Part shown: piece after piece, positions 1 through 6,040 of the stretch | How positions within the stretch are numbered: position 1 is the first letter of the stretch | Layout: the number at the start of each line of letters is the position of its first letter | Origin: HGM13006 sp964527315 | GTDB lineage: Bacteria > Bacillota > Clostridia > Oscillospirales > Oscillospiraceae | Assembly (NCBI GenBank): GCA_964527315.1 | Contig: CAZGOQ010000101.1 | Coordinates: 1 to 7,937 of the forward strand | Direction: 5' to 3' | Length of the DNA: 7,937 nt | The notes under the pieces: generated by a model | What the model was told of the DNA's origin: nothing | The model's input: only the letters and a program-made list of their open reading frames with translations | Database searches by the model: none | Translations under genes and position numbers: made by a program

Positions 1-256
1 CCACAGCCGAACCCAGCTTCTCCGGAATCCTGATCTTAAAACAATGTGCATTGTGATACTCAAACTCCGTGTCGCTGATCTGTTTAGCTCCGGCCAGCTT
101 TGTCTCATCCATGCAGCCGTCGCCGTTTGCCTTACAAGCCACGTGGTACTTTATTTGATTGTTATCCTGATGGTACTCCGTCAGCTTGTCCACGAAGGTC
201 TCATAGCCGCCATAGGCTCCGAGAGACTTCGCACCAACGATAAAAACGTGCTGCAT
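1..256 (-). CDS. Glycosyltransferase, DUF1972 (rhamnosyltransferase-like) family, N-terminal part, runs off the window
   Basis: The minus strand is open from an ATG at 256-254 to the window edge, giving the first 85 residues. They begin MQHVFIVGAKSLGAYGGYET, a glycine-rich nucleotide-sugar-fold start with the GAKxxxAYGGYETFVDKL pattern (residues 8-25) typical of DUF1972 glycosyltransferases such as the pneumococcal Cps2T rhamnosyltransferase. Later EFEYHNAHCFKIRIP (64-78) fits the family's next strand. The family is usually about 380-400 residues, so roughly three quarters lie outside the window. A ribosome binding site AAGGAG (273-268) sits 11 nt upstream, the same spacing as for the preceding glycosyltransferase. 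The expected role is cytoplasmic addition of a sugar, possibly rhamnose, to the lipid-linked repeat unit. Donor and linkage cannot be read from this part. Family assignment is confident; the exact sugar is inference. Confidence 0.87.
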   Translation of the reverse strand, partial: MQHVFIVGAKSLGAYGGYETFVDKLTEYHQDNNQIKYHVACKANGDGCMDETKLAGAKQISDTEFEYHNAHCFKIRIPEKLGSAV

Positions 257-476
257 TTTCGGTATTTCTCCTTGTGCTTTTTTCCTTGCCCCACACACTC
301 TGCTGCTCCACACTCACTGCCAGGCATCACTGTGCGATGCGGCTCATCCCTCTTGGTGTGGTTCTTCTTGTGGTTCCCCTCTTGGTTCTTCTCTTGAAGC
401 TTTTTGGATGCTCCTATATGCGCTCTGCAATTCAAAACGCATGTAGCAGCAGCCAAAAAAGTGGCCCTATTATAAC
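257..476. other. 220-bp stretch without a recognisable gene
   Basis: This lies between the truncated glycosyltransferase and the DUF1972 glycosyltransferase. I read the minus strand in all three frames looking for the missing C-terminal part of the upstream enzyme and found nothing glycosyltransferase-like; the upstream frame meets several stops. A perfect TATAAT lies at 474-469 on the minus strand, just after the upstream stop, but no TTGACA-like hexamer is found 16-18 nt before it. The minus strand at about 385-340 is purine-rich with short imperfect repeats of the CAAGAGAAGAAC type. The only functional signal I trust is the ribosome binding site at its downstream end. It may be leftover DNA at a recombination joint. 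Confidence 0.6.
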
Positions 477-866
477 TCAAGCACCATGTACCGTAGCGAT
501 ACACCGCTTTCCAAACAGTTTGGGAAGCCAAAGCATAGCGCAAGGTCCTTCTGCGTGGAAATGGACAACATCGTATTTTCCAAAGGAAGCATACAAAGCA
601 GCAAATACCGACGAAGTCATGGCAGCAAGACCTTTTCGATTTATTGTTATAACGGATTTCAGTCGAACGCCTTTGCACTCTTTGCAATTCACTCCGTCAA
701 ACTCTTTTCCGCTGACATGATGTCCACTGCGATTAAAACAAGTTACATTGTGTCCCAATCGAACCATTCGTGTACTAAGTTCTTCCACCACAATCTCAAT
801 GCCGCCCTCTCTTGACGGTACCCGCTTGTGACCAAGCATCGCAATATTCAAATGTCTTTCATTCAT
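477..866 (-). pseudogene. Glycosyltransferase (GT4-like), truncated to its N-terminal third
   Basis: The 129-residue product begins MNERHLNIAMLGHKRVPSRE and continues GGIEIVVEELSTRM (21-34), GHHVSGKEFDG (48-58), KGLAAMTSSVFAAL (78-91), YDVVHFHAEGPCAMLWLP (98-115) and TVHG (125-128). This is the N-terminal GT-B half of a glycosyltransferase type I found in Firmicute capsule loci, a family usually near 400 residues. The reading frame stops one residue after the HG motif, where the family normally continues with an LDWQR-like segment. The C-terminal donor-sugar domain is absent, and neither shifted frame restores it. The ribosome binding site AGGGAG (883-878) is 11 nt before the ATG. It follows a terminator, so it needs its own promoter, which I could not find. 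It is most likely an inactive remnant; an undiscovered role for a free N-terminal domain is possible but unlikely. Confidence 0.8.
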
Positions 867-1016
867 ATACTTTGCTACTCCCTATCCCGCAGAAAAAAAC
901 ATACTTAAAGGCCATGGGTCTATGAACCGCTCCCTGTCCAGGCACCACAGAAACTCAAGTCCAACACATAAAAAGGTAACTGCACACAGGTGCAGTTACA
1001 TAAGCCACATTACAGA
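867..1016. other. Intergenic gap between the sugar transferase and the truncated glycosyltransferase
   Basis: This 150-bp gap holds the terminator at 970-999 and the ribosome binding site of the next gene at 883-878. The minus strand between them should carry a promoter for the downstream glycosyltransferases. I saw no convincing -35/-10 pair. The sequence AACTCAAG (952-959) recurs at 474-481 at the other end of the truncated gene, which may be chance. Confidence 0.5.
970..999 (-). terminator. Rho-independent terminator after the sugar transferase
   Basis: On the minus strand a perfect 9-bp stem (GTAACTGCA paired with TGCAGTTAC, 999-991 with 984-976) closes a 6-nt loop and is followed at once by CTTTTTA. 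It starts 17 nt after the TAA of the sugar-phosphate transferase. The stem has moderate GC and a short U-run, so it is probably efficient but perhaps not absolute. It marks the end of the conserved regulatory and initiation part of the locus. Confidence 0.85.
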
Positions 1017-1733
1017 TTACTCTGCACCTTTTCCACTAAAAACAACCAAAATCGTTTCCAAAATAATTTTGAAGTCCGTCCACAGGCTTCTTTCCCGTAT
1101 GTACTGGAGGTCCATCTCTACCCATTCATCAAAGTCAGCAATCGTGTTCCTGCCACGGCATTCATGATAACAGGCCAGGCCAGTTTTAACATCCAGCCGA
1201 TGCATCTGGTATTCACTGTACTGCTCCACCTCGCGCGTCAGCGGCGGTCTTGGCCCTATAATCGACATATCGCCTCTCAGCACATTCACCAATTGCGGGA
1301 GCTCATCAATACTTGTTCGCCGTATAATACGCCCCACTTTTGTGATTCGCGGATCAAATTTCATTTTAAACACAGGTCCACTCATTTCATTCCGTGCCAT
1401 CAGTTCGTCCAGCATCTCTTCCGCGTTCATGCACATCGAGCGAAACTTATACATCTTAAATTGCTTTCCATGGCGCGTCACTCGGATTTGGGCATAGATG
1501 ATATTTCCGCCATCCTCTTTTTTTATCGCAATCGCAGTTACAAGAAATATGGGACTTAAAACAATTAACGCGAGAGTCGATAACAGCACATCAAAAAGCC
1601 GTTTTAATATTTCATAGCATAGATTCCCATTTGCAAATCTTTCTTCCACTACCTCAATGTCTTTCGTTTTCAATGAATTCCCCTGATCCATGCGAACGAC
1701 ACATTCCCTTCTCTTCTGCTTAATCGAAAACAT
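1017..1733 (-). CDS. Undecaprenyl-phosphate sugar-1-phosphate transferase (initiating glycosyltransferase, short monotopic form)
   Basis: This 238-residue protein belongs to the bacterial sugar transferase family (PglC/WbaP catalytic domain). It should move a sugar phosphate from a nucleotide sugar onto undecaprenyl phosphate, the first membrane step of polymer assembly. A hydrophobic stretch at about 45-70 contains Ser60-Pro61, which in PglC-type enzymes breaks the re-entrant membrane helix. KFRSM (96-100), the DE catalytic pair in TSIDELPQL (Asp143, Glu144) and GPRPPL (160-165) are all present. The four-helix N-terminal domain of long WbaP/CpsE enzymes is absent; an uncharacterised tail of about 40 polar residues replaces it. 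The start has only a weak A-rich ribosome binding site; Met15 is an alternative. It is 31 nt after the LCP gene and is followed by a terminator, so it ends the operon. The sugar specificity cannot be read. Confidence 0.93.
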   Translation of the reverse strand: MFSIKQKRRECVVRMDQGNSLKTKDIEVVEERFANGNLCYEILKRLFDVLLSTLALIVLSPIFLVTAIAIKKEDGGNIIYAQIRVTRHGKQFKMYKFRSMCMNAEEMLDELMARNEMSGPVFKMKFDPRITKVGRIIRRTSIDELPQLVNVLRGDMSIIGPRPPLTREVEQYSEYQMHRLDVKTGLACYHECRGRNTIADFDEWVEMDLQYIRERSLWTDFKIILETILVVFSGKGAE

Positions 1734-1764
1734 CTTTTTTACATTGTCAAAGCCGACTCAAGAT

Positions 1765-2826
1765 TCACGAGCTCATATGCCGGGCATCGGAACTGTCCAT
1801 TTGATAGAACAAGTCAATGACCTGCCGATAAAGCAGATCTTCATCTACATAGTATTCCATGTACACATCGCCAATCACATTCTCGCCCTCGGTCTCCTGA
1901 ATGCCCTGATCCGCATAATCTGCTACCGCACTTGCAAAGTCAGCCAGCTCAAACGCCGACATATCACTCACAAGATAATTTGATATGGACAGCACAGCCT
2001 CCAACGCAAAGCCAGCATCATTTTCCAGTTTATCGTGCATGGCTTTTTTCCATGCGCTCATAAAAATCTGCTGGCGCTTCATGCGGGAAAGGTTTGTTGA
2101 ATCGTCAATATCCTTTCGATAGCGTACAAATATCTCGGCCTGCTCAGCATTTAGCGTAACAGTAGCCCCCTCCGAAAGTGCGGAATCATATATTGTCATG
2201 TCAACCGGGACCGTGACCGTTACGCCGCCGATTTGATCATTCATAACGCCAATGGCGTCCATCGACAGTGCCGCATAGTGGTCGATCTTTACACCGTAGA
2301 GCAGCCTTGAAACCGCCTCCACCGTGTACTCGCAGCTATCCGCAAGCCCGCTTCCATAGGTATGGGCCAGCGCCAACTGGGCCACAGTGGTACCGGCATA
2401 GTCCCCTGCCGCACCGATCACCGTAATTTCCGTCATGGTATCTCGGTTGAGCTGGAGCGCCGAATACTGCTCCGTTTCACGATCAATTATGAGCAGCAGT
2501 AAGAAATCCGCCTGCGCATGATTGATATTGCTGCCATAGTCCTTTTGTTCGCCGTAATCATCCACACCAATTACAAGAATCGTTTCAACATCTCTTGGGG
2601 TATACCATTCGCCCTCATAATAGATACGGGCAACACCATCATCGTCTTCATAGGGATCACTGACACTTCTAGAAGCCTGTGCCGGCTGTGCACTCACATC
2701 AGAAGTTCGTCCAGCCGTAAAGTACTCCACAGCCAAAAGCACAATCGCGAAGCAAATAATCACCATGAGCACGATAAAGATGCGCAATAATGTTTTCTTG
2801 CGTATTTTTTTCATATAGTCCACCAT
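1765..2826 (-). CDS. LytR-CpsA-Psr (LCP) family protein, probable capsule/wall polymer ligase
   Basis: LCP proteins transfer lipid-linked glycopolymers to peptidoglycan on the outer face of the membrane. The 353-residue product has a short basic N-terminus, one membrane helix (about 13-33), an acidic linker (about 55-64) and an extracellular LCP domain. Visible landmarks are ETILVIGVDD (81-90), ADFLLLLIID (106-115), LNRDTMTEI (126-134, with the family's RD) and SRMKRQQ (247-253, the conserved RxxRQQ pattern). The usual R(T/S)D before the hydrophobic strand is QAD here, so one commonly conserved arginine is replaced. The domain is a divergent LCP. Met5 (at 2814) is a credible alternative start because GGTGGA lies 5 nt before it, while Met1 has almost no ribosome binding site. 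A strong hairpin lies 9 nt before Met1. The context fits attachment of the capsule polymer to the wall. Confidence 0.9.
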   Translation of the reverse strand: MVDYMKKIRKKTLLRIFIVLMVIICFAIVLLAVEYFTAGRTSDVSAQPAQASRSVSDPYEDDDGVARIYYEGEWYTPRDVETILVIGVDDYGEQKDYGSNINHAQADFLLLLIIDRETEQYSALQLNRDTMTEITVIGAAGDYAGTTVAQLALAHTYGSGLADSCEYTVEAVSRLLYGVKIDHYAALSMDAIGVMNDQIGGVTVTVPVDMTIYDSALSEGATVTLNAEQAEIFVRYRKDIDDSTNLSRMKRQQIFMSAWKKAMHDKLENDAGFALEAVLSISNYLVSDMSAFELADFASAVADYADQGIQETEGENVIGDVYMEYYVDEDLLYRQVIDLFYQMDSSDARHMSS

Positions 2827-2835
2827 CTACGCTGT

Positions 2836-2863
2836 GTGGCAGCCCCGTAAAAGGGACTGCCAC
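2836..2863 (-). promoter_or_regulatory. Strong hairpin between the SPQTG gene and the LCP gene
   Basis: On the minus strand GTGGCAGTCCC (2863-2853) pairs with GGGGCTGCCAC (2846-2836) through 11 base pairs, including one G-U, around a 6-nt TTTTAC loop. No run of U follows, so it is not a standard intrinsic terminator. It ends 9 nt before the upstream LCP start. Possible roles are protection of the 3' end of the SPQTG message, a processing site, partial termination, or lowering of LCP translation. The structure is seen; the role is inferred. Confidence 0.6.
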
Positions 2864-2874
2864 GGGTCTTAGCG

Positions 2875-3672
2875 TTAGCGTGCAAAACGCTTTGCACGAG
2901 TCACACAGTAGCCAGCTGCTCCAAGCAGCATCACAACTGCGAGAACTACGTACAGGTTCACAGTCTCACCGGTCTGCGGAGAGGTCACTTTGTCACCCTT
3001 GTTCGCATCGCCGGCAGGCTTCTGGTCAGGCTTATCCGTACCGGGCTGAACCTCAGTATCCTCAACAGCAGTAAGGAACGCAATGGGGCTCAAGCTGTTA
3101 AGCGTGACAGAGACAGTGCCGTTACCATTCACTGTGACCAAGCTGGAATCAATCACTTCCCACTTGCCGGTCTCGTAGTTATGAATAACGATCAGGACTT
3201 CATCTTTCTCAACAGCAACCTGGAAGGTCAGCGTGACCGTTGCGTTTGCGTCCTCCAGCAGATCAGCGTTTTCGCCAACGATGGACACATCGAACAGATC
3301 GCGGACAACAAGGTCATCCACGGTGCAGTCTGTATCGAACGTATCCAGTGCAGCCTGCAGATCGTCCTGGATGGTGCCGGTCTCAGCAGAAAGATCCGCC
3401 AGAGAATCCACCGTTTTAATGTCATCCATTGCAGCGCTCAGTGCTTCAGAGATGTCCTCAGTCGCAGCATCATCTGCCTTGGAGTAAGGGGTAACAACGA
3501 GATCCGCATCGCTGACCGAAACTGCATTGCCGTCCTTATCCGTGATGACCACGGAATCAACAGTAGGCGCATCCTGGGACTCTACGCTGGGCGTAAAGCC
3601 GGCTGCGAATACGTTGGAGGTCAACAGGCTGATAAGAAGTACAGCGGACGCAAACAGCCTTACCTTTTTCAT
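2875..3672 (-). CDS. Sortase-anchored acidic surface protein with SPQTG sorting signal
   Basis: The 265-residue product is a secreted, wall-anchored protein of unknown function. It has a signal peptide (KK at 2-3, hydrophobic 6-18, likely cleavage near Ala23/Ala24) and an acidic, Asp/Ala-rich ectodomain. A beta-rich module at about 129-202 contains the HNYETGKWEVID and LNSLSPIAFL segments common in clostridial surface proteins. A Pro/Lys/Asp spacer (about 209-229) follows. The C-terminus is a classic sorting signal: SPQTG (231-235), a hydrophobic helix (about 240-257) and a basic tail RAKRFAR. SPxTG resembles the (S/P)PxTG motif used by Clostridioides difficile sortase B, and a class B sortase is encoded 37 nt upstream, so the two are a likely enzyme-substrate pair. 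The ribosome binding site AAAGGAG (3689-3683) lies 10 nt before the start. A ligand or enzymatic role cannot be seen. Confidence 0.9.
   Translation of the reverse strand: MKKVRLFASAVLLISLLTSNVFAAGFTPSVESQDAPTVDSVVITDKDGNAVSVSDADLVVTPYSKADDAATEDISEALSAAMDDIKTVDSLADLSAETGTIQDDLQAALDTFDTDCTVDDLVVRDLFDVSIVGENADLLEDANATVTLTFQVAVEKDEVLIVIHNYETGKWEVIDSSLVTVNGNGTVSVTLNSLSPIAFLTAVEDTEVQPGTDKPDQKPAGDANKGDKVTSPQTGETVNLYVVLAVVMLLGAAGYCVTRAKRFAR
2879..2898 (-). repeat. Short inverted repeat in the last codons of the SPQTG gene
   Basis: CGTGCAAA and TTTGCACG form a perfect 8-bp stem around a 4-nt loop, within the codons for the basic C-terminal tail. It lies 15 nt before the larger hairpin at 2836-2863, so the transcript has two stem-loops in tandem here. 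It may contribute to RNA stability; it could also be chance arising from codon choice. Confidence 0.45.
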
Positions 3673-3709
3673 TGTGCATCTTCTCCTTTCTTTAAAATTT
3701 GATCAACAT

Positions 3710-4579
3710 TCATTCAGACCGTTCCTTTGCCAATACCAGATAGCGGTTGTCCTTGTCTCCCCACAGACAGGTGGAGAGGATCAAAAGCCTGTCACCGTAT
3801 TGAGGTTTCAGCGCTTCATCCAAGTTTGTCCCAATACTGGTCGTGGCATAAATTGTATTTATAAACTTTCTGTATGAAAGTTGATCATCAAAATCGTGAT
3901 AATATAGAATGTGTGAATTGTCATAGGGCAGTGCTGCAAACACCTGGTAAACAATCTCCCGGTCCGGCAGGTAGATCACAATATACTGGCTCTCCGCAAA
4001 GGATTCCGCATCAGAATACGTGGCCTGCAAGGTGCCAAACATCTCCCCGGAATACATACGGTGACCGTACACCACCGTACACATATCGTTGAAATCACTG
4101 TTGTTATAGTTCTTCTCAATAAAGATGGCACCGTCGCTGGAGCTTTCTCCCTGTGCGTCGTGGGTCAGATAATAGGTGTCATCAGACGGATGCTGCATAA
4201 CCGGCAGGCTGATATTTCCTCCGGGAATGTAGAGCCAAGCACACACATCAGGATTGATGGCCCAAAGGGCCTCGAAATCCACCGGACTTTGATAGGGCGC
4301 AGGCTCCTGCGCGTCGGTTTCATTCTCCACGGTACTAACCGCATTTTCATCCGACGCCTCTCGGACCGATTCCATGATGTCCGGTGGTTCCAGGGATGGC
4401 TGCGGCATCTCTCCGCTCTGGACTTGTACAGACTCCTGCTGCTCCGTAACGGGTTCAGCCGCTCGCGGGCCAAAAAATCCGCTGTGTTGAGCCAAGTACC
4501 ACAGCAGCACCATCGCAGCTATCAGCAGTACCAAACCCAGCGCCGGCCAAACCCAGCCTGTTTTCTTTTTATCCTTCAT
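3710..4579 (-). CDS. srtB: Class B sortase
   Basis: This is a membrane-anchored transpeptidase that cleaves a C-terminal sorting motif and joins the protein to the cell wall. The 289-residue product has a basic N-terminus, one membrane helix (about 10-30), a long acidic/proline-rich linker (about 40-98) and the sortase B domain. The domain shows the VDFEALWAINPDVCAWLYIPG opening (from 100), DGAIFIEKNY (149-158), VYGHRM with catalytic His173 (170-175), MFGTLQ (180-185), LSTC with catalytic Cys271 (268-271) and Arg279. The reading frame extends 39 codons further upstream, but those codons overlap cpsB. GGAGG (4589-4585) lies 5 nt before the chosen ATG and overlaps the end of cpsB, so this start is preferred. 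It follows cpsB by 10 nt and precedes its likely SPQTG substrate. The long linker may hold the active site away from the membrane. Confidence 0.95.
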   Translation of the reverse strand: MKDKKKTGWVWPALGLVLLIAAMVLLWYLAQHSGFFGPRAAEPVTEQQESVQVQSGEMPQPSLEPPDIMESVREASDENAVSTVENETDAQEPAPYQSPVDFEALWAINPDVCAWLYIPGGNISLPVMQHPSDDTYYLTHDAQGESSSDGAIFIEKNYNNSDFNDMCTVVYGHRMYSGEMFGTLQATYSDAESFAESQYIVIYLPDREIVYQVFAALPYDNSHILYYHDFDDQLSYRKFINTIYATTSIGTNLDEALKPQYGDRLLILSTCLWGDKDNRYLVLAKERSE

Positions 4580-4584
4580 AGGCG

Positions 4585-4591
4585 CCTCCTC
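4585..4591 (-). promoter_or_regulatory. Ribosome binding site deciding the sortase start
   Basis: GAGGAGG lies 5 nt before the ATG at 4579-4577 and overlaps the TGA of cpsB (4592-4590). This tight spacing suggests coupled translation of the phosphatase and the sortase. It argues against the longer open frame that would start at 4696. Confidence 0.85.
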
Positions 4592-5306
4592 AAATTTTTG
4601 CGCCGGCCGCCCGGAATATTTGGGCGCTGCGCCGTTCGATTTGGCGCAGTCTCTCATCGCCAAGTTTTTTCTCAATATAGTCAACCGCATCGCCAAGATT
4701 CGGTGCCCGGGTCGTCAGATTGTGACAATCCGACGCGAGCAGTTGAATCTCCCCGCGATCCAGCATTTTTATCGCTTTTCTACGCGTGCTCCGCTGCAGG
4801 AAGAAATCCGCGTTGGCCTGAAACAGCACGTGAGCGCCGCTTTTCAGCTCTGCAATGTCCTCTGGGGATGCCAGCGACAAATAGCGATCTATGTGTGCAA
4901 TAATGACGCGAAATCCCAGCCTGGAATGCACATTCTCAATGTCCCGCAACATAAAGGAACTCCACCGCTCAAAGGGCATTTCAATTAAGATGAAATTGCT
5001 CTTGCCTATGCAGAAGGTCTCCAGCTCCGAACTGTTGCCCATACCGCGATAGTAGTGGACTTCCGCTCCCAGCAAAAGCCGGGGGCAATACTGCACCTCG
5101 TCAAGCCGCCGCGCCAGGCGCATGAAACTGTCTGTTCTTCTTTTTAAGAACTGCTGTGGAGAATCGCTGTCCGCATAAAAATGCGGCGTCAATACAAGCC
5201 CGTCTACTCCCTGGTCCCAGCTGTCCCGCAGCATATCCAGCGACATCTCAACACTTTTGCTTCCGTCATCAATTCCAGGGAGAATATGCGTGTGAAAATC
5301 AAACAT
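4590..5306 (-). CDS. cpsB: CpsB/CapC-family manganese-dependent protein tyrosine phosphatase (PHP domain)
   Basis: It removes phosphate from tyrosines of the capsule kinase system, opposing CpsD. The 238-residue length is typical. PHP metal-binding motifs are all visible: DFHTHILPGIDDGS (3-16), LTPHF with His42, GAEVH (80-84) with Glu82 and His84, IIAHIDRY (135-142; the family usually has AHPERY) and ASDCHN (191-196; usually ASDAHN) with Asp193 and His195. The substitutions leave the metal-binding residues intact, so activity is expected. It lacks a signal peptide or membrane helix and should be cytoplasmic. It starts 38 nt after cpsD with a weak AAGAGAAG-type ribosome binding site and ends 10 nt before the sortase. 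Here cpsB follows cpsC and cpsD, unlike the cpsB-C-D order of pneumococcus. Confidence 0.95.
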   Translation of the reverse strand: MFDFHTHILPGIDDGSKSVEMSLDMLRDSWDQGVDGLVLTPHFYADSDSPQQFLKRRTDSFMRLARRLDEVQYCPRLLLGAEVHYYRGMGNSSELETFCIGKSNFILIEMPFERWSSFMLRDIENVHSRLGFRVIIAHIDRYLSLASPEDIAELKSGAHVLFQANADFFLQRSTRRKAIKMLDRGEIQLLASDCHNLTTRAPNLGDAVDYIEKKLGDERLRQIERRSAQIFRAAGAKI

Positions 5307-5344
5307 AAGACACTTCTCTTAACGCTGCTATACGAGGTTCGGAT

Positions 5345-6040
5345 CTATTTTCCGTATCTCTTGTATGCCTTTTGGGAGGACGCAGCGTCATTGAATATAA
5401 ATCCAACAATGTGTGCATCCACGTGCTTTAGCTGACGAATCGTGTCCGAAAGGACGGTTGCATTGGTATAGTCCTTCCGCACAACCACGATCATGCCATT
5501 CGTAAATTTGGATATCACCAGCGCATCCGTAACACTGCCGACTGGCGGCAGATCCAGAATGATATAGTCGTAATAGCTCCCCATCTTCTCCAGCACGATC
5601 CGCATGGATTCCGCCCCCAGCAGCTCAGAAGGATTCGGTGGAATATCTCCGGCCAGGATTACATCCAGCCCTTTAATCAATGTATTTCTGTGGAGGATAT
5701 CGTTCGCTGAGGAGAATCTGGCCAAAAGATTCGAAAGGCCGGGTCCCGGTGCGATCCCCATTTTCCCCCCAAGCGTCGGCAGGCGCATATCACACTCGAT
5801 GACAAGCACCTTTAGGCCGCTCTCCGCCATGGAGTAGGCCATGTTGATCGTCGTCAGGCTCTTCCCCTCTCCGGAAACAGAGCTTGTTACACCGATCACC
5901 TTTGCCCCCTGCGCTTCACGCGGCAGGGCAAACATGATATTCGTGCGCAGGAGTTTATATGCCTCGCGTCCAGAAAAGCTAAGCTCCGGCCCAATCGGAT
6001 TTACGTTGGACTTTTTTTGCGCCGCTACCTTCCTATTCAT
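5345..6040 (-). CDS. cpsD: CpsD/CapB-family bacterial tyrosine kinase (cytoplasmic ATPase partner of CpsC)
   Basis: This BY-kinase works with the CpsC membrane adaptor to regulate polymer length and export. The 231-residue product shows the adaptor/oligomerisation motif EAYKLLRTN (26-34), Walker A GVTSSVSGEGKS (50-61), Walker A' VLVIECDMR (78-86, Asp84) and Walker B YIILDLPP (159-166, Asp163). The family normally ends in a tyrosine-rich cluster that is autophosphorylated. This tail is short (SSQKAYKRYGK, 221-231) with only Tyr226 and Tyr229, while a dense tyrosine cluster is on the CpsC tail instead. It overlaps cpsC by 4 nt (ATGA), and AAAAGGAGG (6056-6048) lies 7 nt before its ATG, the best ribosome binding site in the window. 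This supports tightly coupled production of the two partners. Confidence 0.95.
   Translation of the reverse strand: MNRKVAAQKKSNVNPIGPELSFSGREAYKLLRTNIMFALPREAQGAKVIGVTSSVSGEGKSLTTINMAYSMAESGLKVLVIECDMRLPTLGGKMGIAPGPGLSNLLARFSSANDILHRNTLIKGLDVILAGDIPPNPSELLGAESMRIVLEKMGSYYDYIILDLPPVGSVTDALVISKFTNGMIVVVRKDYTNATVLSDTIRQLKHVDAHIVGFIFNDAASSQKAYKRYGK

Noticed and set aside
469..497. TATAAT at 474-469 as a full promoter
   Set aside because: The hexamers 16-18 nt upstream (GCTACG and neighbours) do not resemble TTGACA, and there is no TGn extension.
181..687. A 168-residue minus-strand open frame across the broken gene and the gap
   Set aside because: It is a shifted frame over the truncated glycosyltransferase and the start of the next one. 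Its composition (Lys/Arg/His/Cys-rich) is not protein-like, and it does not restore the missing domain.
474..959. Direct repeat AACTCAAG at 474-481 and 952-959 flanking the truncated glycosyltransferase, as a target-site duplication
   Set aside because: Eight bases can match by chance, no terminal inverted repeats or transposase are present, and the gene between is an ordinary capsule gene.
4580..4696. A 39-residue upstream extension of the sortase reading frame
   Set aside because: It overlaps the end of cpsB, lacks a ribosome binding site, and would put a charged, non-conserved stretch before the membrane helix. A GAGGAGG site supports the ATG at 4579.
4061..4903. A 280-residue plus-strand open frame opposite srtB and cpsB
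   Set aside because: It is a shadow of two strongly supported minus-strand genes, and its translation lacks recognisable motifs.
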